Shown piece by piece: positions 1 to 10,178 of a stretch of DNA of 64,000 nucleotides. The first letter of the stretch is position 1. Each line of letters opens with the position of its first letter. Source of the DNA: Arctopsyche grandis (lineage: Eukaryota; Arthropoda; Insecta; Trichoptera; Hydropsychidae); assembly GCF_051622035.1 (NCBI RefSeq), contig NC_135357.1, forward strand, positions 20,946,256-21,010,255, in the 5' to 3' direction. The notes beneath the pieces were generated by a model. That model saw nothing but the letters and a program-made list of their open reading frames with translations, made no database searches and was not told where the DNA came from. The position numbers and the translations under genes are program-made.

Positions 1-849
1 ATAATATGTGCTTTTGGAAAAAAACAAATTGATCTGGAAAACAATGATGAATATTGATTTGATTTTTAAGTGCTTTTTATTACTACGAAATTATGTTGAC
101 AATGCATCTTATATCTATTTTAATAGCTACTGATCTACTGATCATTTTCTTTTTTAAAATTTTAATTTAATTTTGTTAGTAATCATAATATTATATTATT
201 CTAATGATAATGTACGGCATAATAGGAAAAAGAGCTCAAAAACCTATTTACAATTCTTATAAATGCTCATAATACATCTAATACATAATATTAATTAAAG
301 ACTCTAAAGTCGACGATCTAAAGCAGATTGTGTTTAGGTAATCTGTGTGTAATCACCGAGACTCTTCACAAGTGTGTGATGAATATGGAAATATTCATAT
401 GTATGTATGTTTTATAAAATTATTGTGTGCGTCAGTGGACGGATAAAACGGGACAATTCAAACAATTTTACAAAAACGACGGGACGAATGCAAAGTACGT
501 AAAAAATGCGACTGTCCCGGTTAAAAAGGGACGTACATATGGTCATACTATTGATACCAGACAGCTCAAGCCGATAGCTATACGAAAAATATTCGTTAGT
601 ACATTATATATTCACATACTAAGTGCGCAAACACACACACAGAAGCGAACATCATTTTTTTTTTTTTTAGATAGTATTGCACGTGTAAGAAAATGGTAAC
701 ACGCATAATCTGTGCTATGGCACCCAGGCCAAAAATCGTTGTAAGTAGAAAAGTACATAGGACTAAAAATTAGCGTAGATAAAACTACATATGTATATTA
801 AGTATTACTACAACAATAGGGCAGTAAAATTAGTTAATATTATTTATAT
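1..849. other. AT-rich intergenic DNA, no gene seen
   Basis: No coding exon, RNA gene or intact element is recognised here. A short open stretch around 427-699 lacks any family resemblance and is low in complexity at its 3' end (T tract at 651-669). An inverted pair of the type TGTCCCGGTT...AAAAAGGGAC near 511-532 suggests repeat-derived DNA. Confidence 0.5.
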
Positions 850-1372
850 CAAGGTCAAATCATAGACATTTCCGGTAATAAAGAAGAGGAAATTAAAAGA
901 TGTATGCAATTTGGATGGAGTGGATTTGGTTGAATGAATGCCGTATTCAAATCTACAATAAAATGCCACTGTGCCTGAAGAAAATGATCTTCAATCAATA
1001 AGTGATAACATATGGATGCGAAACTTAGGCATTGAACTCCAAAATGCTGCATTAATTTCACTACACTCAAAAGTGTGGAATGCTGTATGCTTGGCATAAC
1101 GAGGGTAGATAGAATACGGAATAGATACTTGGGTTCGAAGTCTGAGAAAGGTGGTGGATGTAATGGTAAGAGTAAATAAATTAAAATGGCAATGGGTGGT
1201 CACGTATCTAGAAGAACGGAGGACGGATGGACGAAAGAAGTGCTCGAATGATATCTGAGGTAATGTAAATTGGTAATGGAGATGGTTGAGAGTACCTCAA
1301 ATTAGAGACGAATGGAAACGTGTTGAAGAAGACTTCATCCAGCAGTGGATTACGAATGGCTGTGAATGATGA
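850..1372 (+). mobile_element. Broken LINE fragment, 3' end of an RTE-like endonuclease-reverse transcriptase
   Basis: Translated pieces in shifting frames follow the C-terminal region common to insect 'endonuclease-reverse transcriptase' LINEs. In order they resemble: EEEIKRCMQFGWSGFG, a GIELQNAALISLHSKV-like segment, a LGMTRVDRI-type segment, LKWQWVVTYLEERRTDGRK-like DNA corresponding to the 'WRWAGHVARM.D.RWT' block, and finally RDEWKRVEEDFIQQW, which corresponds to the usual 'RNEWR.LEEAYVQQW' end. The copy carries several stops and frame changes and lacks the endonuclease and catalytic RT parts, so it is a 5'-truncated, old, dead copy. The identification rests on remembered family motifs, not on a search. 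Confidence 0.72.
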
Positions 1373-1375
1373 TGA

Positions 1376-1770
1376 TGCTATGGACATTTATGTGACGTAT
1401 CCGAAACAGCAGCAACCGCACGATCTGTTCATATTATAGAGCAGTACACATCGCCGAAACGGATGAAGCAGAACCGGCTTTATTTGACCACTGGAAATAT
1501 TCACGCACGACATGACGTCATAGTAGCGAGTGCACATGTACTAACGAAAGTGCGCATGCGTGTATGAATATTTTGGGAAACAGCATATTTGGACAGTATT
1601 GAATCGGCGATACAACTCTAAATTTCGATTCCCATTGGTCGGCGAGCATTTTTAAAAACCTCTATCAATCATACGCAAGACAACCATCCGATCCGAACCA
1701 TCAATAAAGCATCATCGAGAGTTGCAATAAAATAAGCGTGTTTACGAAGCTCGGTAGTAGCCCTTACTTA
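1376..1770 (+). other. Possible LTR-like fossil
   Basis: This moderately GC-rich block follows the LINE end and contains a TATA-like TTTTTAAAAACC at about 1650 and AATAAAGC plus AATAAAATAAG poly(A)-type signals near 1703-1735. Such an arrangement is seen in LTRs, but I could not find convincing TG/CA ends or a target duplication. It could equally be unrelated promoter-like DNA. If it is an LTR, it is a lone fossil without internal genes. Confidence 0.25.
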
Positions 1771-1789
1771 TGTACATATGTACATTCAT

Positions 1790-2355
1790 AGCCAGCGGTG
1801 TGGCTTAATGGTAACGTATTTAGCACCAATTGATTAGTGGGTTCGACCCGCTATACTGCTGGTTAGATTTGGAGGTATTTGTGACTCCAAATCTATCGTT
1901 TCTTACCAAAGTTTGCCAATTTTATCTCATCATTGTTGAAACAGTTCCTCAAAATGAGCAAAATGCACAAATCTTCTGTATTTATTGTGTGTATAATTTG
2001 TACAAAATCTAAATCCATAGATGTCTCAATGGATTAATTTTGTAATTAATTAATTAATTAATTGTTATTTTGTGTTCTTTGCTTCTGGAAATACAGTGAT
2101 TTATGTAATAATTAGAGGTAGGACCGGAAGCGCGCCGTCTATTGTTCCATTATTGTAAATGCTTTGTAAAAAAGGTTCGGCAAACCTTTAACAATGCATT
2201 TACAATATGTGAACAATGAAGAGCGCGCTCTGGGTCCGCTCTTTAGTAATAATAAAATGCTGCATTGTTTGTATTTAATTGTCCAGGAAGGCACATTGGG
2301 GTCTTCCTGTCAAGCCTTTATGGTATATATCTATGTAAAAATAAAATAAAATAAA
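1790..2355 (+). mobile_element. tRNA-derived SINE, copy 1 (with nested MITE)
   Basis: The head is tRNA-like: a GTGGCTTAATGG A-box-like segment at about 1799 and a GGGTTCGACCC B box at about 1840. The body matches two other copies in this window: a 'GTGACTCCA..TC..TCGTTTC' block, 'AGTTTGCCAATTTT', a 'TTGTTGAAAC' block, 'CATAGATGTCTC', and a tail with 'CCAGGAAGGC.CATTGGG' and 'GGTATATAT..TAAAATAAAATA'. The other two copies lie at 51336-51766 (+) and 62578-62812 (-). The body is interrupted at about 2108-2246 by a separate palindromic MITE. The family is pol III-transcribed and depends on a LINE for mobility; this copy has no sign of function. Confidence 0.85.
2108..2252. mobile_element. Palindromic MITE (family M1) inserted in a SINE
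   Basis: A ~140-bp non-coding element with a central hairpin built on AAAGGTTCGGCAAACCTTT and CCGGA-rich ends. It splits the SINE body: the SINE sequence before it (ATTTATG) and after it (AAAATGCTGC) is contiguous in the SINE at 51.3-51.8 kb. The insertion is flanked on both sides by TAATAA, taken as a 6-bp target duplication. Related copies are at 3283-3411, 3415-3573, 4008-4137 and 62000-62122. No transposase is encoded, so the superfamily is not known. Confidence 0.7.
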
Positions 2356-3276
2356 AACAGCTCGGGTTGAGGCAGCTCTATAAGCGGGAATCGGGGCTTT
2401 TGCAACCCAGTATATGTAGAAGTATGCCTCGCGAGGTGATCGCGCAAAGTCCCTATGTACTCAATATAATTTATTACCATATGTCAAATTGAATAAATCA
2501 ATGGCATTTCAAAAGCATAAATGGAATACGATCAAAGTTACTTGTGGCTGTTGTGTGTACATACACATGTATTTTAAAACCTGATCATTCGAGCCGATAA
2601 AAATTCGAAGCAGTGCGCATTGCTCGTTTCAAATTGAGCATAATAGGTACGTACCTATATACAATTTACATGCATAAGTACATGGCGAAAATCGTAACGA
2701 GCCGTACAGAGGGAGAGTACGTGATGTTTTTCCGTTTCCCTGGGGCTACATTGTAGTCGAATGGCAACAATGTGTCGCCGATAAACGGAGAACAATGGTG
2801 AGAGCAGTCGTTCTAAACTTCCACGCATGAAAATAACTCATGTGGATATACATATGCATATGTATGAATGTATGCATGTATTTATGTACATTTACTGCGA
2901 AATGTCGCACGCAAGCAATGAAAATGAGGCGAGAGTTGAAAATACACTAAAAATGTTTGATGCATTGACTTTTGCTCTGCATTTTAGTACAGCATATGCC
3001 TATCCAAATTTAATTACTTAGTTCGTTTATACTAGTTCAGCTCAAGCCGGCAACTGGACATAAACATCAGTATGAAAATATTATTTTTCGTACGAAATTC
3101 ATGTATAATCCTCGTATCAATGTGATGAAAATAAAAATAAATAATTAAATTTAAGTAACCGGAAGTGGGATTTTTTCCTCTTAGAAAATGCAAAAATGTT
3201 ATGACCACACGATTTTTTCCACACCACTGAACTCATCAAGCTGAAAATTTATATTTATATTCTTTATGTAATAACT

Positions 3277-3414
3277 AGTCACCGGACCCAGAAGGTGCCG
3301 CGTGTTATTCAAAGGTTGTAAATGCATTGTTAAAGGTTTGCCGAACCTTTTTTACAAAGGATTTACAACAATGGAACAATGGATAGCACTGTGACTATCC
3401 GGTGTCTAGTAATA
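3277..3414 (+). mobile_element. Palindromic MITE M1, copy 2 (left arm of inverted pair)
   Basis: Begins CTAGTCACCGGACCC and ends CCGGTGTCTAG, flanked by TAATAA on both sides. It carries the same central AAAGGTT...AACCTTT hairpin as the other copies. By eye it is nearly identical (only a few differences in about 130 bp) to the reverse complement of 4005-4140, so both insertions are recent or were made by one event. The following copy starts immediately in the shared TAATAACTAGT. Confidence 0.72.
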
Positions 3415-3583
3415 ACTAGTGAGTGGACCGGAAGCGTGCTGTTCATTGTTAATTGTTGGCCGTAAAGTTGGCCGTTTTTTGCACTCTAGCTTTGTAAAAA
3501 AACCCAAAACGCCCGATTCCTGGAAAAAGCACGCTCCCTATCCGTCCTTTAGTAATAACCTAGAGTTGATAAGGTTTTGGCTA
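3409..3583 (+). mobile_element. Palindromic MITE M1, divergent copy abutting copy 2
   Basis: Starts at TAATAACTAGTGAGTGGACCGG and ends near CCTTTAGTAATAAC. The ends match the family, but the centre is different: a TTGGCCGTAAAGTTGGCC repeat and a GCACTCTAGCTTTGTAAA segment followed by CCAAAACG and TTCCTGGAAAAAGCAC. That second half reappears, inverted, at 61990-62045, so it is a subfamily and not random sequence. The copy shares its left flank with copy 2. Confidence 0.6.
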
Positions 3584-4004
3584 GAATTCGTAAACCGGAA
3601 GTAGTAATTTTTTTTTAAACAATTTTTCTTTATTTTATTTTGACCTTTAAAATTATTTTTATCTTCTTGATATTTTATGTTTATACTATTTATAGTATAA
3701 TAAAAAGTAATTAAAAAATTTAAACAAAATCCGACTGTGAGAATTAGAATTTTTTCCTGTGTCAGTTTCGAATTTGTATCGAAAATGGTTTCATGGCCGG
3801 TACGTGTGAACGCACATACATATGTATAAGTACTCTAATTTTGTTTTTTCATTATCTATTTTTGTTTTTTATACTTCATATATTCCCCAAATACATGGAT
3901 AAAGTCATGGGTTGGTCACATCCGATTTTTTTACATACCTCCTTTACGTTTCACTTACGATTATTTAATGGGCAGTGGCTGTAGGTAACGGTAGCCCATG
4001 ATTA

Positions 4005-4147
4005 TTACTAGACACCGGATAGTCACAGTGCTATCCATTGTTCCATTGTTGGAAATCCTTTGTAAAAAAGGTTCGGCAAACATTTAACAATGCATTTACA
4101 ACCTTTGAACAATACGCGGCACCTTCTGGGTCCGGTGTCTAATTATT
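4005..4147 (-). mobile_element. Palindromic MITE M1, copy 4 (right arm of inverted pair)
   Basis: Reads CTAGACACCGGATAGTCACAG at its plus-strand start and GGGTCCGGTGTCTAAT at its end, the reverse complement of the copy at 3277-3414. The central hairpin is AAAAGGTTCGGCAAACATTT here. The flanks TTATTA/TATTACA are consistent with the TAATAA-type target. With copy 2 it brackets about 590 bp of AT-rich DNA in which no gene is seen. Confidence 0.7.
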
Positions 4148-4148
4148 A

Positions 4149-7100
4149 CATTATCCTTGATTTTAACAAGCTTTTTACCATTAAAAAATCGGTTATAATT
4201 GCGAATAATCGACTAATAAGGACTACCTGCAATGCTGAATAATATAAACAGACCAATCATTTCGTGGCCGATTTCTGGGTAACGCGTGTGTGACTTGCTG
4301 GATTTAATTTTTATTTACGTTGAATTTACATAAAATATTCCTTTTTAACACAGTAACGACACATTTTTCACTCTTACCCATTTAATGATCATTTGTCAGT
4401 ATTATAAATTCTCCCTAAAGTGGAAGTGTGAGCACATAAAAAATTTAATATACGGTAAATAGTGTTACACATACTTACGTGTACATATAACAACTCTCAA
4501 TCGTTTATAAATGTACATATAATTTATATAATAATTATAGACTCGCGAAAATGCGAGTCATGTGTTAAGAATTCGTATATTTTCGAAACGTTTCGCGTCC
4601 ATTTTAGAAGACAATTGTTTTTGCCGCGCCTTTTTAAATATTTGTCTGGCTTTTCGGTCGATCGTAAAAGCTCGTTCGCCGACCAAGAACGTCACGAACG
4701 CGCCTGTTTGGACTATCCATCAAGGGCTATATACGAAAAGCACTTTATAGGACCTATAAACGAATACCTGTGTCGGAGGAAGCACCTCACATAAACACAC
4801 GTCCAAAAATAACTCAAATACTTTTAGTACCTAAAGGAATTTTAATTTCTCTAAATTACAAGAAAGAAGCCATGTCGAATAAGTTATATTGATTAAGTAA
4901 ACGAAAATGTATTATCTTATCTCATTATTAAATCTTCATCCCTTTCTTTGGACATCGAATATGCACGATCCTCAATAATAATTAATTGATTGCACTTTTT
5001 ATGAATACGTGTATTTTATTTTATTTTGTACTTTTGACAATATTTTAATCATAATAAGGGACTTGAATTCTAATTGTCAACAGTTTGAGTCTCAAGCTTC
5101 AGCTCCAGGCTGCTCGATTCGTGCCTGTGAATAATTCATATTTTTTTTGTCATCCACTTCTCTTTGTTTGTTTATTCTGCCGTACATCACGGCAAGTTAC
5201 CACGTCGAGGAGTATCTCCTTTCGAACACCTACATATGTATGTAAGGCTTAAAATAACGAACAGGTTAAACTTTTATCGTTATTTATCTTTTTTATGTAA
5301 ATAGTTTTAGCTAGACTACTAGCCGCCGCTTTTGCCTTCGGTAAAGCTTTAAAAGCTTTCCTAAATTCGTAATCTTCTTGGGAAAGACCTATTTCGTGAT
5401 TCTCAGGTGTATCTACTGGGAAAATTCCCGATTTTATCGGAGAGGGTATTAAAAAAGATTTAGACGGTGCAAAGTAACTCGGAAGACATTTTTGGCCTTT
5501 TTAAATAATTAGGAAATGGATTTGTCAAAAGAACGGATATAACCAATGACGATCGTGGGAGAACGTCCAGTACATGATAATTGTCAACTCCGAGGGATTA
5601 TGAATAAACTTACCTGGAAATTATTTTTCAATGCTAGCACATAAACGAACTACAGATCTTTACCGAAAGACAATTTAACGTGGATTATAAACATCACAAT
5701 AATACATATTTTTATTACCGAAGCAAAAGTTACCCAGGTCAAAATCGACAATTAAATATTGCACCCTTTCAACATACCTAGAGTGATATTATATTTCTAT
5801 ATACATAATACATATGTATGTTTTTAAAATATATAACTGATACAAAATTGTTTTAAGGATTTGAAAAGTTTGATACTTTTATACAGTACAATGATTTATT
5901 TAAAATTTACTGAATACTTTGTATTTTCTCAATCATCCATCATCAGGGTTGGCAGCGGCGGATCAGGGTTGGACAAGGGGGTGGTGGGGGTTGCAATGAT
6001 ATTTATTGCAGGCGCGTGCTTCCGATAAGGTGTCAGAGCTTAAACGAGCCGAACAGAAGGTATCCTAGGTATGAAAATACAAATTACCCTTACAGGGCTG
6101 CAATAAAATATGAACAATGAATACCAAAGATTCAATGGGTGCGACAAACCGCTTCTCAAACTATTTTCAAAAAGTGTATCAACGCATTTATTCTCCTCCC
6201 TCTAAAATAAATCTATTCACAAGTAAATATAATTCACTTTTTATTTAAAAATATTTTGTAAATAAAAAAAATTTATTTACAAAATATTAAGCCAAATCAA
6301 TAAAACACATATTTTAATTATAGTTTAAAATAGTGAGAAATTAAATTCATTGCAATGCAATGGGAGCTTTAATTATTTGCTCTTGAGATTCGATGTACAT
6401 ATGAATGTGTACAATTTGTGAAATCATATAGCGCCCCACAGTTTAATGTTCGTTTACAACGTTCATTCATGGCATGGAAGTATAGTATGCTTATAGTAAT
6501 ATTGAAAATTTCGCATATTTTCACGTAGTGACTCCAATAAATACACCTGGGTTTCAAGAAATGCCAGCAAAAAATAGAAAGAAAAATAAATAAAACGTGA
6601 TTATTTATTTTCTTTTCTCATTCAAACAAACAAAGTAAGCCATTGATACCCAAAAGCTGTATGTCCACTGTACATAGTGGGACGTCGTACGATTTTCTTT
6701 ACTATGTACCTATGCAAAAAATCATTCAGAAGGGGAGGGGGGGGTGAGGGGTGCAAGGATGTAGTACTATTAATATAGTTACTACATATGTAGTAGTAAT
6801 ATATTTTTATAGATACGAGATGATTAAAGGTACTACATATAGTAGTATTCAAATTGTCCATTAAAATATAGATAAAAATAAGAAAAACGAATATATTGTA
6901 TGTACATATGTATGAATACATATAATAGTAAAAATAATAAACAGAAATCAGTAATACGTTTTACGTATACGTACATATGTATACGTAATGTTCAATTGTA
7001 CATACATACATACAATATATCATTATTATTAAATTTAGCTGTGGGCTAATGGGGAAAAATGAATGATTATTTATATCATTCTAGCTCTTTGAATGCTAAT

Positions 7101-8218
7101 GGCTGTGTATGTATTGTACATACATATTGTATATTAATTATATATTTGTACATATATAATTAATCTATAATAACAGTTTGGAATAAAGCATTAAATCAAA
7201 ATTTTGAAATAAAGTAATTTTACCGACTTCCACTATACATAATTATAAAATAACCTGCTGATATTATTGATGATTTTGGAAGAAAAAATGCATCCAAACA
7301 TTTTTAAAATAATAGACTCAATCTAAAAATAATCTCGAAATGAAATCAGTTACCTATAATATACCTTTACATAATGACATTATATAACAATAAGATACTT
7401 CTTAATTATGCATATACAGTAAAATTGATGAAAGAGACCAAATTTAAGCAAAATATTACTTGTACCACATAGAAGTCCGTACATAGGTACATATGTATAT
7501 ATGTGAATAATATTTTAGTTAGAATTTGAGTTGTTATATATGTATATGTACATATATGTATGCCAAACGTTTGGCATGGTTGCAACATCACGTATGCAGA
7601 ACTGTGTGAGTGTATTTGATTGTCCAACACTTCAAATATTCAAAAACAAAATTACTTACCTGTAAATAGATAGACCGAATGGTTGTCGAATGCGAGGGGA
7701 CTTGGGTCGGAAAGAGAAAGAAAATAAATCTTTTGAAGATAACAATCATTTTTTGGCAGTAGGGATTAAACTTTCGGTGTGCTAACATCTCTCGTTTCGC
7801 GTATTCTTACGAAAAATGAAGTTACCTATCCATAGGAAACAAACAGTTTATTCTGAATTATATGGTAATTTTTGCATTTGTTTTAAGTGTTTTAATTTTA
7901 AAAACTTCAACTGGTTTTATAATCAAGTGACCTTTTCATAATTTTCACTTGATATACATATATGTATGTATGATGTGTATCATACATATGTACATTATGG
8001 GCTTTACGACCTGTAATTCAAATCGTAAGTACGCATATTTTGATTAATTCGTCAGATAGACTCAACATCAATTAATTAGATGACAATATGTGGAGGACAA
8101 GGATTTTTGCAATCAATTTTTAACTTCTTACATGGAACTAATTTTCTAGAAATTTTGCTCACACATACTTCCGATGGCAACATACATTTTGAGTTGAGCT
8201 TTCCCCCTAAAATATATT
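4149..8218. other. AT-rich intergenic DNA, no gene recognised
   Basis: About 4 kb with no supported coding exon. An open stretch at 4462-4794 has somewhat balanced composition but no motif I recognise. A G-rich patch lies at about 5965-5990 and a G8 tract near 6733-6746. The palindromic motif TACATATGTA or close variants recurs (about 5233, 5812, 6783, 6904, 6974, 7490, 7553, 7984). The region is upstream of sim and could hold its enhancers, but nothing in the sequence proves that. Confidence 0.5.
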
Positions 8219-8516
8219 ATTTACTTTATCTGGTACGTAGTAACAATAGATAAAGTTTTATGATCATGCGAAAATTCGAACTCGAGATTTTGACTGATTC
8301 GATTTCAGAATCGATTACTGATTACCTTTTCGTGATCTAGAAAATGTGTGTTAATATGTGTGTCTGTGTATTTTGGGGATTTTTTGAACACCGTTAGTTC
8401 TATCGAACTGAAACTTAGTATCGGTTACTGGAATGCTTATCAATACGACGTAAATTTTCTTCAAATTTTTAAGTTGACCGGAAATTGTACCTCCCCTTAT
8501 AGGTATCCTCTTTTTT
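8219..8516 (+). repeat. Dispersed repeat R1, copy 1
   Basis: A ~300-bp segment (from TTTACTTTATCTGG to CCTCTTTTTT) that recurs at 11950-12252 with the same order of blocks: GTAGTAACAATAGAT, AAAATTCGAACTCGAGATTT, GTGATCTAGAAAA, a GT-rich microsatellite, TTAGTATCGGTTACTG, and TTAAGTTGACCGGAAAT followed by GTACCTCCCCTTATAG. The last block also appears at 10443. It looks like a non-coding mobile repeat; no coding capacity or terminal repeats were found. Confidence 0.7.
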
Positions 8517-8710
8517 TTTAATTATCTCCCAAACCACTCAACGAATCGGACTGATTGTTTTTTACATGTAATAGAAATTATAAATTGTATACACTAATAT
8601 TTTTTAAATATTTGAAGTAGTACTTTTACTTGTTTTTTTTTTTTTTACTTTGTCTTTGGAATTGTTAGCGAGAGTTGATAAAAGATATTTTGTATAAATG
8701 GTATCTGATT

Positions 8711-8775
8711 GTTTGTTTACCATATCAATTGATATGGTAAACAAACTTGAATTTTGAATAATTATTCAAAATTCA
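8711..8775. repeat. Two adjacent perfect palindromes
   Basis: 8711-8746 is a perfect 36-bp palindrome with half-site GTTTGTTTACCATATCAA. One base later, 8748-8775 is a perfect 28-bp palindrome with half-site TGAATTTTGAATAA. No spacer is present in either. Forkhead-like GTTTAC/GTAAAC cores occur in each half of the first. They could be cruciform-forming DNA or remnants of a foldback element; a regulatory role is only a possibility. Confidence 0.8.
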
Positions 8776-9009
8776 CGCCTTAGATTATACTGTATTACAT
8801 TATTGTATATTGTACTACATACGTGAAGATGTTGTATTTGTGTTGAGGAAAAAAAACTTTATAATGTACACATGTAAATATGTAAGTATGTTTATAATAT
8901 GAACATACATATATGAACGTATACATTTATTTAAATGAATCTTTTTTACATGAAATTATAGTTACAACGCAACAAATACGCGACATAAATATTTCATGAT
9001 ATGGGTTTA

Positions 9010-9048
9010 ATTTTTCACATTGATTTTCTATAATCAATGTGAAAAATT
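9010..9048. repeat. Short hairpin
   Basis: TTTTTCACATTGATT and its complement AATCAATGTGAAAAA are separated by six bases. It lies about 700 bp upstream of the first possible sim exon. It may be part of a repeat element; no transcript evidence is visible. Confidence 0.7.
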
Positions 9049-9757
9049 ATATACACGTTTTTCAATTGCTCCCAAAGGCTTTTATTTCAATCAGAATCTA
9101 ACAAGAATAAACTGGGTAAATCCAAATGGACCAATCCCGTTGTATCGTGAGGTTCCGCCCCCCTAATAGAGATATTCGATGGGCGTGACGTCACAGGATT
9201 TGAGTTAGAAAGGGATGCAAATGTGCACCAGCATTTGTTCCAGAACGAGATACCGCATACATTTAATACGATTGAATTTTAATTATTTAATTATGTTTTC
9301 CCTCCTCATCAAAAATGGCATTGCAAGTGGTTTTTCTACATTGAATCGATATTTTTTATCATATGGATTTATCCCTTTGAAAATCAGTCAACATTATCTC
9401 CCTTGTTATGCTTGAATCATTAGAACGACATCTTGTGACGTATAAATTAACAAAAACTCTTATTTTAATTCTACGTATATTGTGCATAAATTCTTAATTT
9501 AAAATAAATGATTTTATTTAAATTACATTACACAATATTTTTTGCAATATTGAACTTTGCAATGTGACACATACGACTGCAAATGGCACGTATCAAATGT
9601 TCTCCTTTTTTGTACTATCTACAATAATGAGATCATTCGTGACCAGAGCGTACTATTCTTCAAAATCCAATGTCATTTTCCGATATCGGAAAAGTCATTT
9701 GTCGCAGTGTAACACACTTCGTTGCTCTCAAACGTCCTCTGCGAGTTTTCTGAGCGG

Positions 9758-9803
9758 ATGAAGATGAAAACTACAACTGCTTGCGTCGAACGATCGGCGA
9801 AAG
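9758..9803 (+). CDS. sim: Candidate first coding exon of sim
   Basis: Contains two in-frame ATGs (9758 and 9764) and would encode MKMKTTTACVERSAK plus the first base of a glycine codon. It ends at AAAG followed by GTGATA, a usable donor. The phase matches: the next exon (from 10153) begins with the two bases GT that complete the codon, giving a continuous frame into the bHLH exon. The case rests only on phase, position (345-bp intron) and a plausible donor; the residues have no recognisable family match. Translation could equally start at ATG 10179, as in vertebrate SIM proteins, which begin MKEKSKNAA. Confidence 0.35.
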
Positions 9804-10178
9804 GTGATATCGATTTTCGATTTTTATCTAAAGCGTTTCAGATATAGGGGAGTATTTGTTTGTATGAGTTTTGGCATCGAAGTGAACATAAATCTGGGTC
9901 TTTTCATCAATTCAATCGTTCGCCCTTCTGTCGTTCGGATGAACGTGATTTGCATTATTCATGAATTTTGTTTCGATGCCATTTTGTTTCTTCTCCTCTA
10001 AATACCATAACAATCTGGGGTAGATTTTACGACTGTACCGAATTTTGGCTGAATGCTTTATATAAATATTTCTTTATAGGCATAATAATATAATCAATAC
10101 TTACTACCAAACGTTATTTCTACCAAATAATATGTACTTTTTCGCTTTTCAGGTCGAGATAAGATCGACGTTGAGGTG

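Noticed and set aside
1838-1850. tRNA gene suggested by a B box
   Set aside because: The A and B boxes belong to a SINE head; the rest does not fold as a tRNA, and two further SINE copies share the same body.
4462-4794. 110-codon reading frame as a gene or as a first sim exon
   Set aside because: No domain, no supported splice partner and no start context; phase to the bHLH exon could not be justified.
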